From the NCBI RefSeq assembly GCF_900110215.1, contig NZ_FOCX01000012.1, positions 1 to 64,000 on the forward strand: a DNA stretch of 64,000 bases. Reading direction: 5' to 3'. Positions 40,551 through 50,813 of this stretch are shown here, in pieces. The position numbers and the translations under genes are program-made. The notes under the pieces are model-generated. The model saw only the letters and a program-made list of their open reading frames with translations. It did not search any database and was not told the DNA's origin. Position 1 is the stretch's first letter. Each line of letters opens with the position of its first letter. Source of the DNA: Halorientalis persicus. Lineage in GTDB: Archaea; Halobacteriota; Halobacteria; Halobacteriales; Haloarculaceae.

Positions 40551-42291
40551 TGGCTGGGTCCGGCAGGGACTCTCGATCGGCCGGACCGAGTTTCGCCGGA
40601 CGACGCGGTCACTTCGGGGTGATTCGGCACGGCTGGCCCTGCTCGGCGTCGTCGCCGTGCTGTTCGGCCTCATGGTCCTCGCGGGCACGTGGTTCATTCT
40701 ACAGTTCGGCGACCAGATACCGGCGGGCGACGTGTCCAACGTGATCCGAGGAAGCGTCGCGATCCAGTGGCTGTTTGCGGTGTTCATCACCGCACAGCGT
40801 GCGGGGTCGCGCCACCACAGCATCGACCAGGAGTCGCTGATGCTGTTGACGGTGCCGGTCCGGGCTGTCGCCCTGGGACTTCTCAGTGCCGAGTGTTTCC
40901 GGGCGCTCGCCTACTTTGCCGTGCCCGTCCTGTTGCTGGGTGGGGCGTTCGTCGTGGCCTCGGGATCGCCGGTGATGGCACCGTTTCTGGCGCTTGCCGT
41001 TCTGTTGTTCCTCGCGACGGCGCTCGTGCTCGGGTTCGCGCTGGGACTGCTCGCCAAACTGCTCGTGGCGCGCTACCGCGTCGTCGCCGAGCACAAGTCC
41101 GCGTTCAGCTTCCTGGCCGTGATCGTGTTCGTCGGCGGGTACGTCGGCCTCCAGAACCTCGGGGGCCAGGGCCTGACTGCACTGCTGGGCTGGCTCCCGT
41201 TCTCGTGGATCGTCGATCTGGCGGTGATCGGATCGCCATTCTCCGGGTCGCTCCCCCGAGCGGCCGCGATCCTCGTCGGTGGGCTGGTCTGGGTCCTCGG
41301 CGGCGTGCTGATCGTCGAACGGCTCGGTGTGGCGCTGTGGTTCGGCGACACCGTCGAAGATGCGGTGGCCGCCGAGCAGGCACGGGTCGACACCGGGACC
41401 GCTGCCGACCCGCTCGCCGCCGCAGTCCGCCCTATCCCCTTGCCGACGATCGGCCAGCCGGCTCGCCGGGTCGCCCAGCGCTCCGTCGTCGTCGCCCGTC
41501 GCAACCCACAGCGACTCTCCTTCCTCGTGCTTCCCGTCGTCCTCGGCGGCGTCACCCTCGTCAACATCGCACAGACCGGCGTCGGATCGCTCCTGGCGTT
41601 GCTGCCGCCGCTGGTGGTCGTCGCCCTTCCCTGGCTCGCCGGGGCGGTGTTCGGCCTCAACCCCCTGGGTGACGAGGGCGCGGCGTTGCCGGCCACGCTC
41701 ACGTCGCTCGCCTCGGGCCGGGACTACGCCGTCGGGCTCGCGTTACCGGGGCTGACGCTTGGCCTGCCCGTGGTCGTCCTCGCGACCGTCGCGACCGGGC
41801 TCGCCGGACCGTACGCACCCCTCGAAACCGTGGCGCTCGCGGTGATCGCGTTCGTGCTGACGCTGGCCGCGGTCGTGATCGCGCCGGCGGTCGGGATGGC
41901 GTTCCCCCGGTACGATCCGGTTCAGGTGGGGAGCGACCGCGAAATCGTGCCGCCGAGTCTGAGCGCCGTCGTGCTGTACTCGCTGACGCTCGGTGTCCCC
42001 GGGGCTCTCGCTGCGGCCGCGATCCTGGCACCGGCGGGAACGCGCCGGTTCCTGTCACTGCTCGTCGGCGGTCTCCTGTCGGTTCCGTTCGCCCTGCTCG
42101 CCGGGCAGGGCTTCGATCCCGCCCGTGGCGTCGTGAGGTGGCTCGGGCAGGTCGGGGCCGAGATCGCGACCGTTCCCGTGTCGGCTGTCCGCTGGGGTGG
42201 CTACGTCCTTCCGCTCGCAGCCCTGTGTCTGTTCGGAATCTGGGCGTTCCGGTCCGTCACCCGCCGATTTCGGCTGCACACACTCGACTAG
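40540..42291 (+). CDS. ABC transporter permease, 583 residues
   Basis: Start MSSSGWVRQGLSIGRTEFRR overlaps the ATPase stop by 11 bases. About 12-14 hydrophobic helices lie in two halves, separated by a polar stretch (LWFGDTVEDAVAAEQARVDTG). The N-terminal amphipathic helix (GRTEFRRTTRSLRGDS) is common in ABC-2 exporters. The substrate is unknown. It ends 66 bases before tRNA-Pro. Confidence 0.82.
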   Translation: MSSSGWVRQGLSIGRTEFRRTTRSLRGDSARLALLGVVAVLFGLMVLAGTWFILQFGDQIPAGDVSNVIRGSVAIQWLFAVFITAQRAGSRHHSIDQESLMLLTVPVRAVALGLLSAECFRALAYFAVPVLLLGGAFVVASGSPVMAPFLALAVLLFLATALVLGFALGLLAKLLVARYRVVAEHKSAFSFLAVIVFVGGYVGLQNLGGQGLTALLGWLPFSWIVDLAVIGSPFSGSLPRAAAILVGGLVWVLGGVLIVERLGVALWFGDTVEDAVAAEQARVDTGTAADPLAAAVRPIPLPTIGQPARRVAQRSVVVARRNPQRLSFLVLPVVLGGVTLVNIAQTGVGSLLALLPPLVVVALPWLAGAVFGLNPLGDEGAALPATLTSLASGRDYAVGLALPGLTLGLPVVVLATVATGLAGPYAPLETVALAVIAFVLTLAAVVIAPAVGMAFPRYDPVQVGSDREIVPPSLSAVVLYSLTLGVPGALAAAAILAPAGTRRFLSLLVGGLLSVPFALLAGQGFDPARGVVRWLGQVGAEIATVPVSAVRWGGYVLPLAALCLFGIWAFRSVTRRFRLHTLD

Positions 42292-42357
42292 GCCGGGCGG
42301 TGACGACTTTCGCAACCGTTAAAACTGGCGCGTGCCATCTCCGTATTGCTACTGCAC

Positions 42358-42430
42358 GGGCCGGTGGGGTAGCTTGGTATCCTTCGGCCTTCGGGTGGCC
42401 GTAACCGCGATTCGAATTCGCGCCGGCCCA
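42358..42430 (+). tRNA. tRNA-Pro (anticodon CGG)
   Basis: Acceptor stem GGGCCGG (42358-42364) pairs with CCGGCCC (42423-42429), discriminator A at 42430. The D-arm contains GGGTAGCTTGGTATCC; the anticodon stem CGGCC/GGCCG surrounds the loop TTCGGGT with anticodon CGG; T-stem CGCGA/TCGCG surrounds TTCGAAT. No intron and no encoded CCA. A TATA-like GTTAAAAC lies near 42318-42325. The last bases are duplicated downstream at 42539. Confidence 0.95.
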
Positions 42431-42558
42431 CTTTTGCGCCGCGAACAAACTCGTGAGCGGCGCGTACGTGACTGGCGCGAATTCGAGCAGGGAAGTCGCA
42501 GCGCGAACGAAGTGAGCGACCGTCTTCCCGTGTTCGACATTCGCGCCGGCCCACTTTT
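42416..42558 (+). repeat. Duplicated tRNA-Pro 3' end (att-like)
   Basis: ATTCGCGCCGGCCCACTTTT at 42416-42435 (T-arm, acceptor end and four T's of the tRNA) recurs exactly at 42539-42558. Beyond it both copies continue with a CGAACAAACTCGTGAGC stretch. The arrangement resembles an attachment site left by an element that integrated into the tRNA 3' end. Only about 100 bases, with no gene, separate the copies. Confidence 0.7.
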
Positions 42559-42758
42559 CCACCGAACAAACTCGTGAGCCGCGCATATCTGACTGTCGTG
42601 AGCGGTGCGTAGATGTGGCCAGAACGTGTCCCTGTATCGCGGTCAGGATGACGATTGCCGGCGGACACTATCGGGATGGATCCGGGGTGTCTGACGCTCG
42701 TCTGCTTTCTCCGAGACAAATCATCAATTATTTCTTAATGACCGACCGAAAGGGCTCT

Positions 42759-44240
42759 ATGAAAGTAGAGACTGCGGAGAGTCAATCGTTCTCCTACAAG
42801 GGAGCTCTCCGCTATATCGCCGTCGCCGCTGGCGTAATGGGGGCACTGTACCTCCCGGCGATCATCTTCCCCGATACGTGGTTTCGGGCACTCACGACCG
42901 TCATGCTGGTCGCCCTGCTCGGACTGACCGGTCGGGCACTCGTGTCGGCGCTGTTTTCGTTCAAGCGACCGGAGACGCCCGAGCTGACGCTGTCGGATTC
43001 CGAGTTGCCAGAGGTCAGCGTGGTCATTCCGGCGTACAACGAGGCCGCGGTGCTGCCCGATACGATCGAGGCGTGTCGGAATCTCGACTACCCGGCCGAG
43101 AAGCTGGAGGTCGTCCTCTGTTACGAGCGCGATTCCGTCGACGACACGGCGGCGATCTGTGAGGAAGCGGCCGCCGACGACGAGCGGTTCAAAGCGGTCG
43201 AGCGGGACGAACCCGGCGGCGGAAAGGCCAAAGCGACGAACTACGCACTCCAGTACGCGACCGGCGAGATAATCGCCAGCATCGACGCCGACCATCGGTT
43301 CAAGTCCGACGCCATCCGTCGCGCGGTGGCGTGGTTCGAGTCCGACACGGACATCTGGTGTGTCAAGGGTCGCTGCTACGGCGACAATCCCCGGGACTCG
43401 CTGTTGGCCCTGCACGCCACCGTCGAGCGCCACATCGCCGAGAAAGGCGACCTGTTCGCACGGGAAGTCTTCGGCGGGTTCACCATCTTCGGCGGCGGAC
43501 AGGCCTTCTTCCGCGCGGAGATGTTCGACGAACTCGGCGACTTCGACGAGAGCGTCCTCGTCGAGGACATCGATATGTCCTCGAAGATCCACGACTTCGG
43601 CAAACAGCTCCGTGTCGATCCCTCGATCGTCACGTTCGAGGAGAACCCGGCCACGCTCCAGTCGTGGTGGAGCCAGCGCAAACGCTGGGCCCGTGGCTGG
43701 ATGCAGGTCGCGTTCCGCTATCTGTTCCGACTCCCGCGCAGCCAGAACATGTCGATGCGCGAGCGGTTCGACGCCGCGTTCACGTTCGCCTACGCGCTCA
43801 TGCCGGTCTTCGTCGCGTTCACGTTCCCGATCCTGCTGTTCGACATGGTGCGTGACTTCGCAGTCTCCAATCCCTACACCGCCTCGATCCTGACTGACAT
43901 GGGTCTGCAGACGACCCTCCAGTACGGTGTCCCGACGGCGACGTTTTTCTCCCCGTTCGTCAGAAACGCGCTCTGGACCCTGCTCGCGGTCTCACCGGCT
44001 GTCGCGGCGTGTATGGTGTTCGTCCAGGACTATCGTGACGGCTTCAGTCACGACAGTCTGGAAGTGTTCGCCTCGTTCACGCTGTGGGTCTACCTGGCCC
44101 TCCAGAGTATCGTCTACGTCGTATCCTTCCTCGACGAGGTCATCTTCGAGCGGCCGAGCATCTACGTGACGACCGCCCGGGTCAACTCCCAGGCCAAGTC
44201 CGGCTCGAAGACGGGCGGCACCGAGACCAAGTCCGACTGA
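42759..44240 (+). CDS. Family 2 glycosyltransferase (processive type)
   Basis: 493 residues from the ATG at 42759; a TATA-like AATTATTTC about 30 bases upstream favours it over the ATG at 42738. Two N-terminal helices (about 15-60), then the catalytic domain: VSVVIPAYNEAAVLPDTIEA, SIDADHRF (DxD), LVEDIDMSSKI and WWSQRKRWARGWMQ (Q-x-x-RW). Four C-terminal helices follow (about 340-460). The D, DxD, ED, QxxRW set with membrane helices fits cellulose- or hyaluronan-synthase-like GT2 enzymes, so an exopolysaccharide or glycolipid is the likely product. Confidence 0.87.
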   Translation: MKVETAESQSFSYKGALRYIAVAAGVMGALYLPAIIFPDTWFRALTTVMLVALLGLTGRALVSALFSFKRPETPELTLSDSELPEVSVVIPAYNEAAVLPDTIEACRNLDYPAEKLEVVLCYERDSVDDTAAICEEAAADDERFKAVERDEPGGGKAKATNYALQYATGEIIASIDADHRFKSDAIRRAVAWFESDTDIWCVKGRCYGDNPRDSLLALHATVERHIAEKGDLFAREVFGGFTIFGGGQAFFRAEMFDELGDFDESVLVEDIDMSSKIHDFGKQLRVDPSIVTFEENPATLQSWWSQRKRWARGWMQVAFRYLFRLPRSQNMSMRERFDAAFTFAYALMPVFVAFTFPILLFDMVRDFAVSNPYTASILTDMGLQTTLQYGVPTATFFSPFVRNALWTLLAVSPAVAACMVFVQDYRDGFSHDSLEVFASFTLWVYLALQSIVYVVSFLDEVIFERPSIYVTTARVNSQAKSGSKTGGTETKSD

Positions 44241-44280
44241 GCCGCTCGATTCTTTACCGCGCCGACCCTCGTCCCGTTCG

Positions 44281-44664
44281 ATGGGCTATCATCACATCGA
44301 TCCCGACGAGCTCGCGCCGTCGCCGGACCACCCCTGTGACCGTCGGTCGCTGGCCGAGGCGGCGGAACTCGCCCAGCTCGCGGCGGCGATGTACGACCTC
44401 GCGCCCGGCGAGGACCTCGCAACGACCTACCACTACCACGACCAGCGCGAGGAACTGTTCTACGTGCTCGCTGGCGACCTCCACGTCGAGACACCCGACG
44501 AGGAGTTCGTGATCGGGGCCGACGAGACGTTCCTCGTCGAGCCCGAGAGCCCGATCCGGCCGTACAATCCGGCCGACGCCGACGAGCCGGTCCGGGTGCT
44601 CGGTGTCGGCGCGCCGAAATTCGACATCGGGCGGCCGTACGAGCCCGACGCCGACGGCGAGTGA
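44281..44664 (+). CDS. Cupin-domain protein
   Basis: A 127-residue single-domain cupin: YHYHDQREELFYVLAGDLHVE is motif 1 (H-x-H-x(n)-E), with FVIGADETFLVEPESPIRPYNP forming motif 2. The metal-binding His and Glu are kept in motif 1. Substrate not deducible. It lies about 40 bases after the GT2 gene and 100 before a Nudix gene. Confidence 0.85.
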   Translation: MGYHHIDPDELAPSPDHPCDRRSLAEAAELAQLAAAMYDLAPGEDLATTYHYHDQREELFYVLAGDLHVETPDEEFVIGADETFLVEPESPIRPYNPADADEPVRVLGVGAPKFDIGRPYEPDADGE

Positions 44665-44767
44665 GTGGGCGGGACCGCCGAGCCGAAAACTCTCCCGGTG
44701 TACAAACCGAACGCCGATTGTCCGGTGTTTTACGGGGGCTTTTGCTCCCCGAGACGCTGGGGTCGGT

Positions 44768-45322
44768 ATGACCGACGACGCCACCCACGAGTTGGCCTGG
44801 GAGACGCTGTACGGCGAGACGGCCTACATCTGCCCGGGGTTCGACATCCAGCGCGAACAGGTCCGCCTCCCCGACGGGACCGAAACCGACTTCGACTATC
44901 TCTCCGAGAGCGAGAGCGTCGTCGTCCTGCCCTTTAGGCCCGACGACGAGGTCGTCGTCATCGAGGAGTGGCGACAGGCCGTCAAGCGGGTCACTCGCGG
45001 CCTCCCCGCCGGCGGCGTCGAGGGCGAGGACGCCGACCTCGAAGCGACGGCTCACCGGGAACTCGAAGAGGAGACCGGCTACGAGGCCGACGCGGTCGAG
45101 CATCTGACGACGGTGGAACCGGCCAACGGGTTCTCCGACGCCGTGTTTCACTACTTCGTCGCCACGGGCTGTACACCGACGGGCGAGCAGGCGCTGGACC
45201 ACGACGAGTCGATCGACGTCGAGACGGCCGCGTTCGACGACCTGCTGGCCGCGGTCGAGTCCGGGGACTGCCGGGACGGCCGGACCGCGTTCGGCGTCTG
45301 TTACTACGAACTGTTCGGCTGA
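44768..45322 (+). CDS. Nudix hydrolase (ADP-ribose pyrophosphatase-like)
   Basis: 184 residues from [20 protein letters not shown]. The Nudix box is complete: [26 protein letters not shown] (GX5EX7REUXEEXGU with one insertion). The preceding [22 protein letters not shown] is the ADP-ribose pyrophosphatase pattern (QxR before a LPAGG). The enzyme would hydrolyse ADP-ribose or related sugar nucleotides. It is followed 56 bases later by tgtA. Confidence 0.88.
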   Translation: MTDDATHELAWETLYGETAYICPGFDIQREQVRLPDGTETDFDYLSESESVVVLPFRPDDEVVVIEEWRQAVKRVTRGLPAGGVEGEDADLEATAHRELEEETGYEADAVEHLTTVEPANGFSDAVFHYFVATGCTPTGEQALDHDESIDVETAAFDDLLAAVESGDCRDGRTAFGVCYYELFG

Positions 45323-45378
45323 GGGACGAGCCGGCCAGAACACAACCCTTAGGCCCGCGCCCGCGAAAGCCCGCGCCA

Positions 45379-46890
45379 ATGGGCGACTGGTTCGAGGTAC
45401 GCGACTACGACGCCGCCGGCCGGATCGGGGAGCTAACGGTTCCCCGGGCGGACGTGACCGTCGAGACGCCGGCGCTCCTGCCCGTAGTGAATCCCCACGT
45501 CAGGACGGTCGAGCCGGCCCGCATGGAATCGGAGTTCGGCGCGGAGATCCTCATCACGAACGGCTACATCCTCTATGGCTCCGAGGACGCCCGCGAGAGT
45601 GCCCTCTCCGATGGTCTCCACGATCTCTATGACTTCTCGGGCGCGATCATGACCGATTCGGGCTCCTTTCAGCTCTCCGAGTACGGCGAGATCGACGTGG
45701 ATACCCGCGAGATCCTCGACTTTCAGCGCGATATCGGCTCGGACATCGGCACGCCGGTCGACATCCCGACGCCGCCGGACGTGAGCCGCGAGCAGGCGGC
45801 GGACGAACTCGCGACCACGCAGGAACGACTGGAACTCGCCGCCGAGGTCGAGACCGGCGAGATGCTCGTCAACGCGCCGGTGCAGGGCTCGACCTACCCC
45901 GACCTTCGGGAGCGGGCCGCACGCGATGCCTACGGGACGGATCTCGACGTGTTTCCGGTCGGTGCGATGGTGCCCCTGCTGAACGACTACCGCTTTGCCG
46001 ACGTGGTGGACATGGTGGCGGCGGCCAAGCGCGGGCTGGGTGCGGACGCCCCGGTCCACCTGTTCGGCGCGGGCCACCCGATGATGTTCGCGCTGGCGGT
46101 CGCGATGGGCTGTGACCTCTTCGACTCGGCGGCCTACGCGCTGTACGCCCGCGACGACCGCTACCTCACCGTCCGGGGCACCGAACACCTCGAAGATCTG
46201 GAGTACTTCCCCTGTGAGTGCCCGATCTGTGCGAGCCACACGCCAGACGAACTGGAGTCCTGCGGCGACGCCGACCGCGAGCGCCTCCTCGCAGAGCACA
46301 ACCTCCACGTTACGTTTGGGGAGATCCGGCGGATCAAACAGGCGATCCGCCAGGGGAACCTGCTGGAACTCGTCGAAGCCCGCGCCCGCGGCCACCCCAC
46401 GATGCTCGACGGCTATCGGGCGCTGGGCGATCACGCCGAACAACTGGAGGCGACCGATCCGGCCACGAAAGACGCCTTCTTCTACCTCTCGGGGGAGAGC
46501 GCGGCCCGCCCCGAGGTCCTGCGTCACCACCAGCGACTCGAACGGCTGGACGCCGACGGCGAGATCCTGCTCACCGAGGGCGACACGAACGAGGCATACG
46601 ACGAGAGCTGGCGGGTCGTCCCGCCCTTCGGCCCGTTCCCGCGGGACCTCTCGGAGGTGTACCCGCTCAACGCCGAGGTGCCCGAGCGACTGGACGAACG
46701 CGCCTACGCCCGGGCGGCCGACGGGGTGGCGCGGCTGGCCGAAGCCAATCCCGACGTGGACTTCACGCTGGGCCACACCGGCTGGCCCGCGCGTGCGCTC
46801 GACCGAGTGCCCGCGGACGTGGACACCTACGAACTCGGCGTCGACGACGCGTTCGGCGACCCCGAGGACGACGCCGACGAGACCGCCTGA
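45379..46890 (+). CDS. tgtA: Archaeosine tRNA-guanine transglycosylase
   Basis: 503 residues. Catalytic and binding motifs: [68 protein letters not shown] and a zinc site ECPICASH after CEC (C-x-C-x-x-C plus His). TgtA replaces guanine 15 in the D-loop of archaeal tRNAs with preQ0. No PUA domain is evident at the C-terminus. ArcS, the next enzyme in the pathway, is encoded 857 bases downstream in the same direction, with one opposing gene in between. Confidence 0.95.
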   Translation: MGDWFEVRDYDAAGRIGELTVPRADVTVETPALLPVVNPHVRTVEPARMESEFGAEILITNGYILYGSEDARESALSDGLHDLYDFSGAIMTDSGSFQLSEYGEIDVDTREILDFQRDIGSDIGTPVDIPTPPDVSREQAADELATTQERLELAAEVETGEMLVNAPVQGSTYPDLRERAARDAYGTDLDVFPVGAMVPLLNDYRFADVVDMVAAAKRGLGADAPVHLFGAGHPMMFALAVAMGCDLFDSAAYALYARDDRYLTVRGTEHLEDLEYFPCECPICASHTPDELESCGDADRERLLAEHNLHVTFGEIRRIKQAIRQGNLLELVEARARGHPTMLDGYRALGDHAEQLEATDPATKDAFFYLSGESAARPEVLRHHQRLERLDADGEILLTEGDTNEAYDESWRVVPPFGPFPRDLSEVYPLNAEVPERLDERAYARAADGVARLAEANPDVDFTLGHTGWPARALDRVPADVDTYELGVDDAFGDPEDDADETA

Positions 46891-46914
46891 CCCGCGGCGC
46901 TACTGATCGACTCC

Positions 46915-47622
46915 TTACTCGAGTTCCCAGCCGGAACTCACCGCCTGTCCCCAGTGTTTCTCGGGTCGCCAGATCAGGTGGCCGTTCCCCCGGCGCTCGA
47001 AGACGGCCGAGTCGCCCGGTCCGACTTCGGTCTCGGGGTCGGCGTCGGCAAACTCCGTCCAGGGGACGATCTCGAGGTCGGACTCCGGATCGAGCCGGAC
47101 CTCAAGGTGCTTGGCCTTGACCGCGTCCGACCCGTCGTGTGTGAGCGTCACGCCGGTGGTCGGCTCGTCGAACCCGCCGTCCTGGTACTCGAGTTCGAAG
47201 AAGGCGTCGGGCTCTTCGGGTGGTCCGGACGGCGGGTCGCTCGTCTGGCCGGTGGAGTCGATGTCTTCGCCCTCGTCGATCTCGAGCATGAGGTATCCCA
47301 TGTCGCGACTGTAATCGGCTGAGACCGTGCCGGACACCTCGACGCAGTCGCCGGTCCCGAACCAGTCGGTGTTGAACTCCTTCCGGAGCGGCGTACTCAC
47401 CTCGGCGTAGCCGGTCCCGTCGGCCACGATCATCTCCGAGTCCGACATCCGGGTGACCGTCCCGCGGATCGACACCTGGTCCGGGTGCTCCATGTCGAGC
47501 ACGCTCTCGTACAGCGCCCCCAGTTCCCGGTCCCCGGGCGTACACTCCGGTTCCAGCACGCCGAAACAGCCTGCCGTGAGTCCTGCAGCCCCGACGGTCG
47601 CCAGTACGTCTCGTCGCTGCAT
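46915..47622 (-). CDS. Putative lipoprotein, 235 residues
   Basis: N-terminus MQRRDVLATVGAAGLTAGCFG: twin Arg plus a hydrophobic stretch and lipobox LTAGC, so a Tat-exported lipoprotein. The body (SIRGTVTRMSDSEMIVADGTGYAEV and GDCVEVSGTVSADYSRDMGYLMLEID) resembles an OB-fold; the C-terminal part (GVTLTHDGSDAVKAKHLEVRL and GDSAVFERRGNGHLIWRPEKHW) resembles the beta-domain of haloarchaeal pilin-like proteins. No catalytic motif. It sits on the opposite strand between tgtA and arcS. Confidence 0.72.
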   Translation of the reverse strand: MQRRDVLATVGAAGLTAGCFGVLEPECTPGDRELGALYESVLDMEHPDQVSIRGTVTRMSDSEMIVADGTGYAEVSTPLRKEFNTDWFGTGDCVEVSGTVSADYSRDMGYLMLEIDEGEDIDSTGQTSDPPSGPPEEPDAFFELEYQDGGFDEPTTGVTLTHDGSDAVKAKHLEVRLDPESDLEIVPWTEFADADPETEVGPGDSAVFERRGNGHLIWRPEKHWGQAVSSGWELE

Positions 47623-47746
47623 ACGCCGTCATGATTGGGAGACATACATATACGTTTTCCAATCACTTCTGCCGTAGACGTCACCGGACGGGCCGTCGGC
47701 GTGCCGGAAGGAAAGATACTCGGCCGCGCTCGCCCGAGACGGTGCC

Positions 47747-49498
47747 ATGACCGATTACTTCGAGGTCCACGAGCGGGACGGGGCGGCCCGTATCGGGGAA
47801 CTCCGGCTCGCGGACTCTCTCACCACGCCCGCGCTGGCCGACGAGGTCGTCACCGACGCGGGCAGTCTCTGGCCCGAGGACCGCGAGGTCCCCGACGGCG
47901 ACGAATCGACGCTCACCGTGCTCCCCCATCGGGGCCTGCCGGCCGGGACACCCGACGAGGTCGCGGACGCATTCGCCGTCGACTACCCGGACGTGGACTA
48001 CCCCAGCGCCGCGGTCGTCTCGCCCGAGACCGCGACCGATCACGGCACCGACGCCTACGTCCTCTCGAACGCCAGCGGTTACGCCGGCCACGCCGCCGCG
48101 TTCGTGGACGCCATACTCTCGGTGCGGGAGGCCACACCTGCCGACACCGCGCTGTATCTCCCGGGCGTCGCCACGCCCGCCAACGTCGCGACGCTGATCT
48201 ATGCCGGCGTCGACCTCGTGGACACGGATCGCGCCGTCCTGCGGGGTACCCAGGGCTTCTACCAGGCGACCGACGGCGAGTACTTTCTCGAAGATCTGGA
48301 CGAACTCCCCTGTGCCTGTCCGGCCTGCCAGCAGTCCCGCGAGGCGTTCGACCGCGAGGACTGTGCCGAGCACAACCAGCGCGCCCTGGCCGCGGAACTC
48401 GCGCGGGTCCGCCGCCGGATCCGCGACGGGTCGCTCCGGGACTACATCGAGGGGCAGGCTCGCCACGACCAGTGGCTCACCGCTACGTTCCGCCGACTGG
48501 ACCAGCAGTACGGCTACCTCGAACAGCGCACGCCGGTCGTCCGCCGCGGGGAGATCACGGCCGCGACCGACGACACTCTCGGGCGAGTGGAGATCCAGCG
48601 CTTCGCCGAACGCGTGACGACGCGGTACCGCAACCGCTTCTCCAGCCCCCTCGTCCTGGTGCCCTGCTCGGCGAAGAAACCCTACAGCGAGTCACAGAGC
48701 CACGGCCAGTACCACGACGTGATCCAGTGGCGCGCCCACGTCGCCTCGATGACCTCGCCCATCGGCGTCGTCCCACAGGAACTGGAATGCACCTACCCCG
48801 CCCAGCACTACGACTCCGTCGTGACGGGGGAGTGGACCGCCACCGAGATCGAGTTCGTCAGCGACGTGCTGGAGGCCTACCTCCGGCGCAACGACTACCC
48901 CGAAGTGATCGCCCACGTCCCGCCCGAGGGCTACCGCGAGATCGTCGAGCGCGCCACGGCCGACCTCGATGTGGACCCCGTCTTCACCGTCGACGATCAC
49001 CCGACGACCAGCGACTCCCTGTCGAACCTCGCGGCCGAACTGGAGGGGGAACTGACGTACCCGAAACGCGAGCGCGAACACAACACGATCCGGGCGATCG
49101 CAGACTACCAGTTCGGGGCTGGAGCCGGGGACGACCTGTTCGACGACCTCCGCACCGAGTCACGGTACCCGAAACTGCGGGTGACCGACGGCGACGGCGA
49201 GCAACTGGCGGCGATGGTCCCCGAGTACGGCGTCCTCTCGCTGACGCTCGCCGGCGCACGCCAGTGGGTCGACAGCGACGCGCCGGTCAAACGCGTCGAG
49301 ATCGACGCCTTCGTGCCCCACGGGAGCGTCCTCGCGCCGGGGGTGGTCGACGCCACCGAGTCGATCCGGCCGGGTGACGAGGTGGTGATCGAAGGGCCGG
49401 CCGCCTTCGGCGTCGGCCGCGCGGCCATGAGCGGGCCGGAGATGGTCGAGTCGACGCGGGGCATCGCCAGCCAGGTCCGACACGTCGAGGAGCGGTAA
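47747..49498 (+). CDS. arcS: Archaeosine synthase
   Basis: 583 residues, related to TgtA but with a remodelled active site. The zinc site CACPACQQSREAFD is kept, and the ArcS-specific core LVLVPCSAKKPYSESQSHGQYH is present, with a C-terminal PUA domain from about 500 (KRVEIDAFVPHGSVLAPGVV; IRPGDEVVIEGP). ArcS converts preQ0 in tRNA position 15 to archaeosine by adding an amino group or lysine intermediate. Works after TgtA. Confidence 0.93.
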   Translation: MTDYFEVHERDGAARIGELRLADSLTTPALADEVVTDAGSLWPEDREVPDGDESTLTVLPHRGLPAGTPDEVADAFAVDYPDVDYPSAAVVSPETATDHGTDAYVLSNASGYAGHAAAFVDAILSVREATPADTALYLPGVATPANVATLIYAGVDLVDTDRAVLRGTQGFYQATDGEYFLEDLDELPCACPACQQSREAFDREDCAEHNQRALAAELARVRRRIRDGSLRDYIEGQARHDQWLTATFRRLDQQYGYLEQRTPVVRRGEITAATDDTLGRVEIQRFAERVTTRYRNRFSSPLVLVPCSAKKPYSESQSHGQYHDVIQWRAHVASMTSPIGVVPQELECTYPAQHYDSVVTGEWTATEIEFVSDVLEAYLRRNDYPEVIAHVPPEGYREIVERATADLDVDPVFTVDDHPTTSDSLSNLAAELEGELTYPKREREHNTIRAIADYQFGAGAGDDLFDDLRTESRYPKLRVTDGDGEQLAAMVPEYGVLSLTLAGARQWVDSDAPVKRVEIDAFVPHGSVLAPGVVDATESIRPGDEVVIEGPAAFGVGRAAMSGPEMVESTRGIASQVRHVEER

Positions 49499-49553
49499 TT
49501 CCAGCACCCTGAAGCGGAAGTTTATTGCTGTCTTCTCCGGGAGAACCCCCTAG

Positions 49554-50768
49554 ATGAAGCGCATATTGCTGACTGTGGCGGTCGCCGCGATGCTCGTACT
49601 GGCGGGCTGTAACGGCGGCGGCCAGGGGACGGCGTCCCCCAACGCGAACGAGACCGCGACGAACGGAACAGGGACCGGAACGCAGGCCGAGACCGAGTTG
49701 CGCAGTCCGAACGTGTCGGATTCGCTCGGCATCGACGTGTCGCCGGTCGGGCCGGGTAGTGGCGGCATGGACGCACTGTCGTCGGACCTGTACCCGCCGG
49801 GGGTCGATAGCTCCGGCGTCACCAACGCGACGGCACTGGTAAACAGCCACTTCGAGGCTGCTGGGGCCAACGCCGAGACGCGGATGGCTTTCACCTCCAG
49901 CGGCGGGACGCTCGGACTCGTCCACCGGAACGGCTCCGCCGGCGAACGGCTCCGGTACGTCAACGAGACGACCGGCAGAGCGGGGACCTGGTGGCGCTCC
50001 GGGTCGACCGTCGTTCGGCGAAACACGTCACAGTCGCCACCGGTCACCTACTCCAACGGTGAGACGAACCTCTACACGGGTTATCAGGTCCTCGGTCTCT
50101 TCCGGGTAATCCCGTTCGCCACGCTCAACTCGATGTCCCTGTCGGTCGACGGGACGACGACCGTCGACGGCCAGCAGGTCGTTCGCCTCGCCGTGGACGG
50201 CTTCAACCGGTCGGCCTCGAACTGGAACCTCAGGTCGGGACTCCAGGACCCCAGCGGCTACCTCCTCGCCACGCCCGAGGGTGTCATCCGCGAACTGCAC
50301 TGGGAAGCGACGAACACGAACACGAGCCAGACCGAGAGCATGACCGTGACCGTCTCGGGCGTCGGTTCGACGAGCGTCACCAGGCCCGACTGGGCCGGCG
50401 ACTACCCCGACGCCACGGTCTCGACGACCAGCGAGGGACAGGTGCTGGCGCTGACTCACGAAGGCGGCGACGCGATCCCGGCCGACACGCGGATCCAGGT
50501 CGGCCCAGCCCAGTTTGGCTACGGGAACGTGACGCTCAGCGAGTCCCTGGAGTCCGGTGAGACGCTCTACATCGTCGCCACCGGCCGGTTCGGTGACTCG
50601 GAGGTCACCGCGAGCGTTGGAAGCCAGCCCGACGTGCCCGAGAACGCCGCCTCGTTCTCCCGCCGGGTCCCGTCCGTGTCGGCGTTCCTCGACGGCGTCC
50701 AGCTCCAGTACGGCCCCGAAGTCGAGACCGAAACCGGCACGAGTACCGGCCTCGGCGCTGGCGCGTAA
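49554..50768 (+). CDS. Haloarchaeal lipoprotein (DUF7537-like)
   Basis: A 404-residue protein: MKRILLTVAVAAMLVLAGCNGG has a signal with lipobox VLAGC. The mature part begins with Thr/Asn-rich spacer, then YPPGVDSSGVTNATALVNSH, TWWRSGSTVVRRN and TVDGQQVVRLAVDGFN, the layout of a large haloarchaeal lipoprotein family. A TATA-like GTTTATTG lies about 35 bases before the ATG. A LolA-like lipid-binding fold is a reasonable guess. Anchored outside the cytoplasmic membrane. Confidence 0.78.
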   Translation: MKRILLTVAVAAMLVLAGCNGGGQGTASPNANETATNGTGTGTQAETELRSPNVSDSLGIDVSPVGPGSGGMDALSSDLYPPGVDSSGVTNATALVNSHFEAAGANAETRMAFTSSGGTLGLVHRNGSAGERLRYVNETTGRAGTWWRSGSTVVRRNTSQSPPVTYSNGETNLYTGYQVLGLFRVIPFATLNSMSLSVDGTTTVDGQQVVRLAVDGFNRSASNWNLRSGLQDPSGYLLATPEGVIRELHWEATNTNTSQTESMTVTVSGVGSTSVTRPDWAGDYPDATVSTTSEGQVLALTHEGGDAIPADTRIQVGPAQFGYGNVTLSESLESGETLYIVATGRFGDSEVTASVGSQPDVPENAASFSRRVPSVSAFLDGVQLQYGPEVETETGTSTGLGAGA

Positions 50769-50813
50769 CCACCCCGCCGGGACGTTTTAGTTCGCGCCAC
50801 CCCTCGCGAGGGT

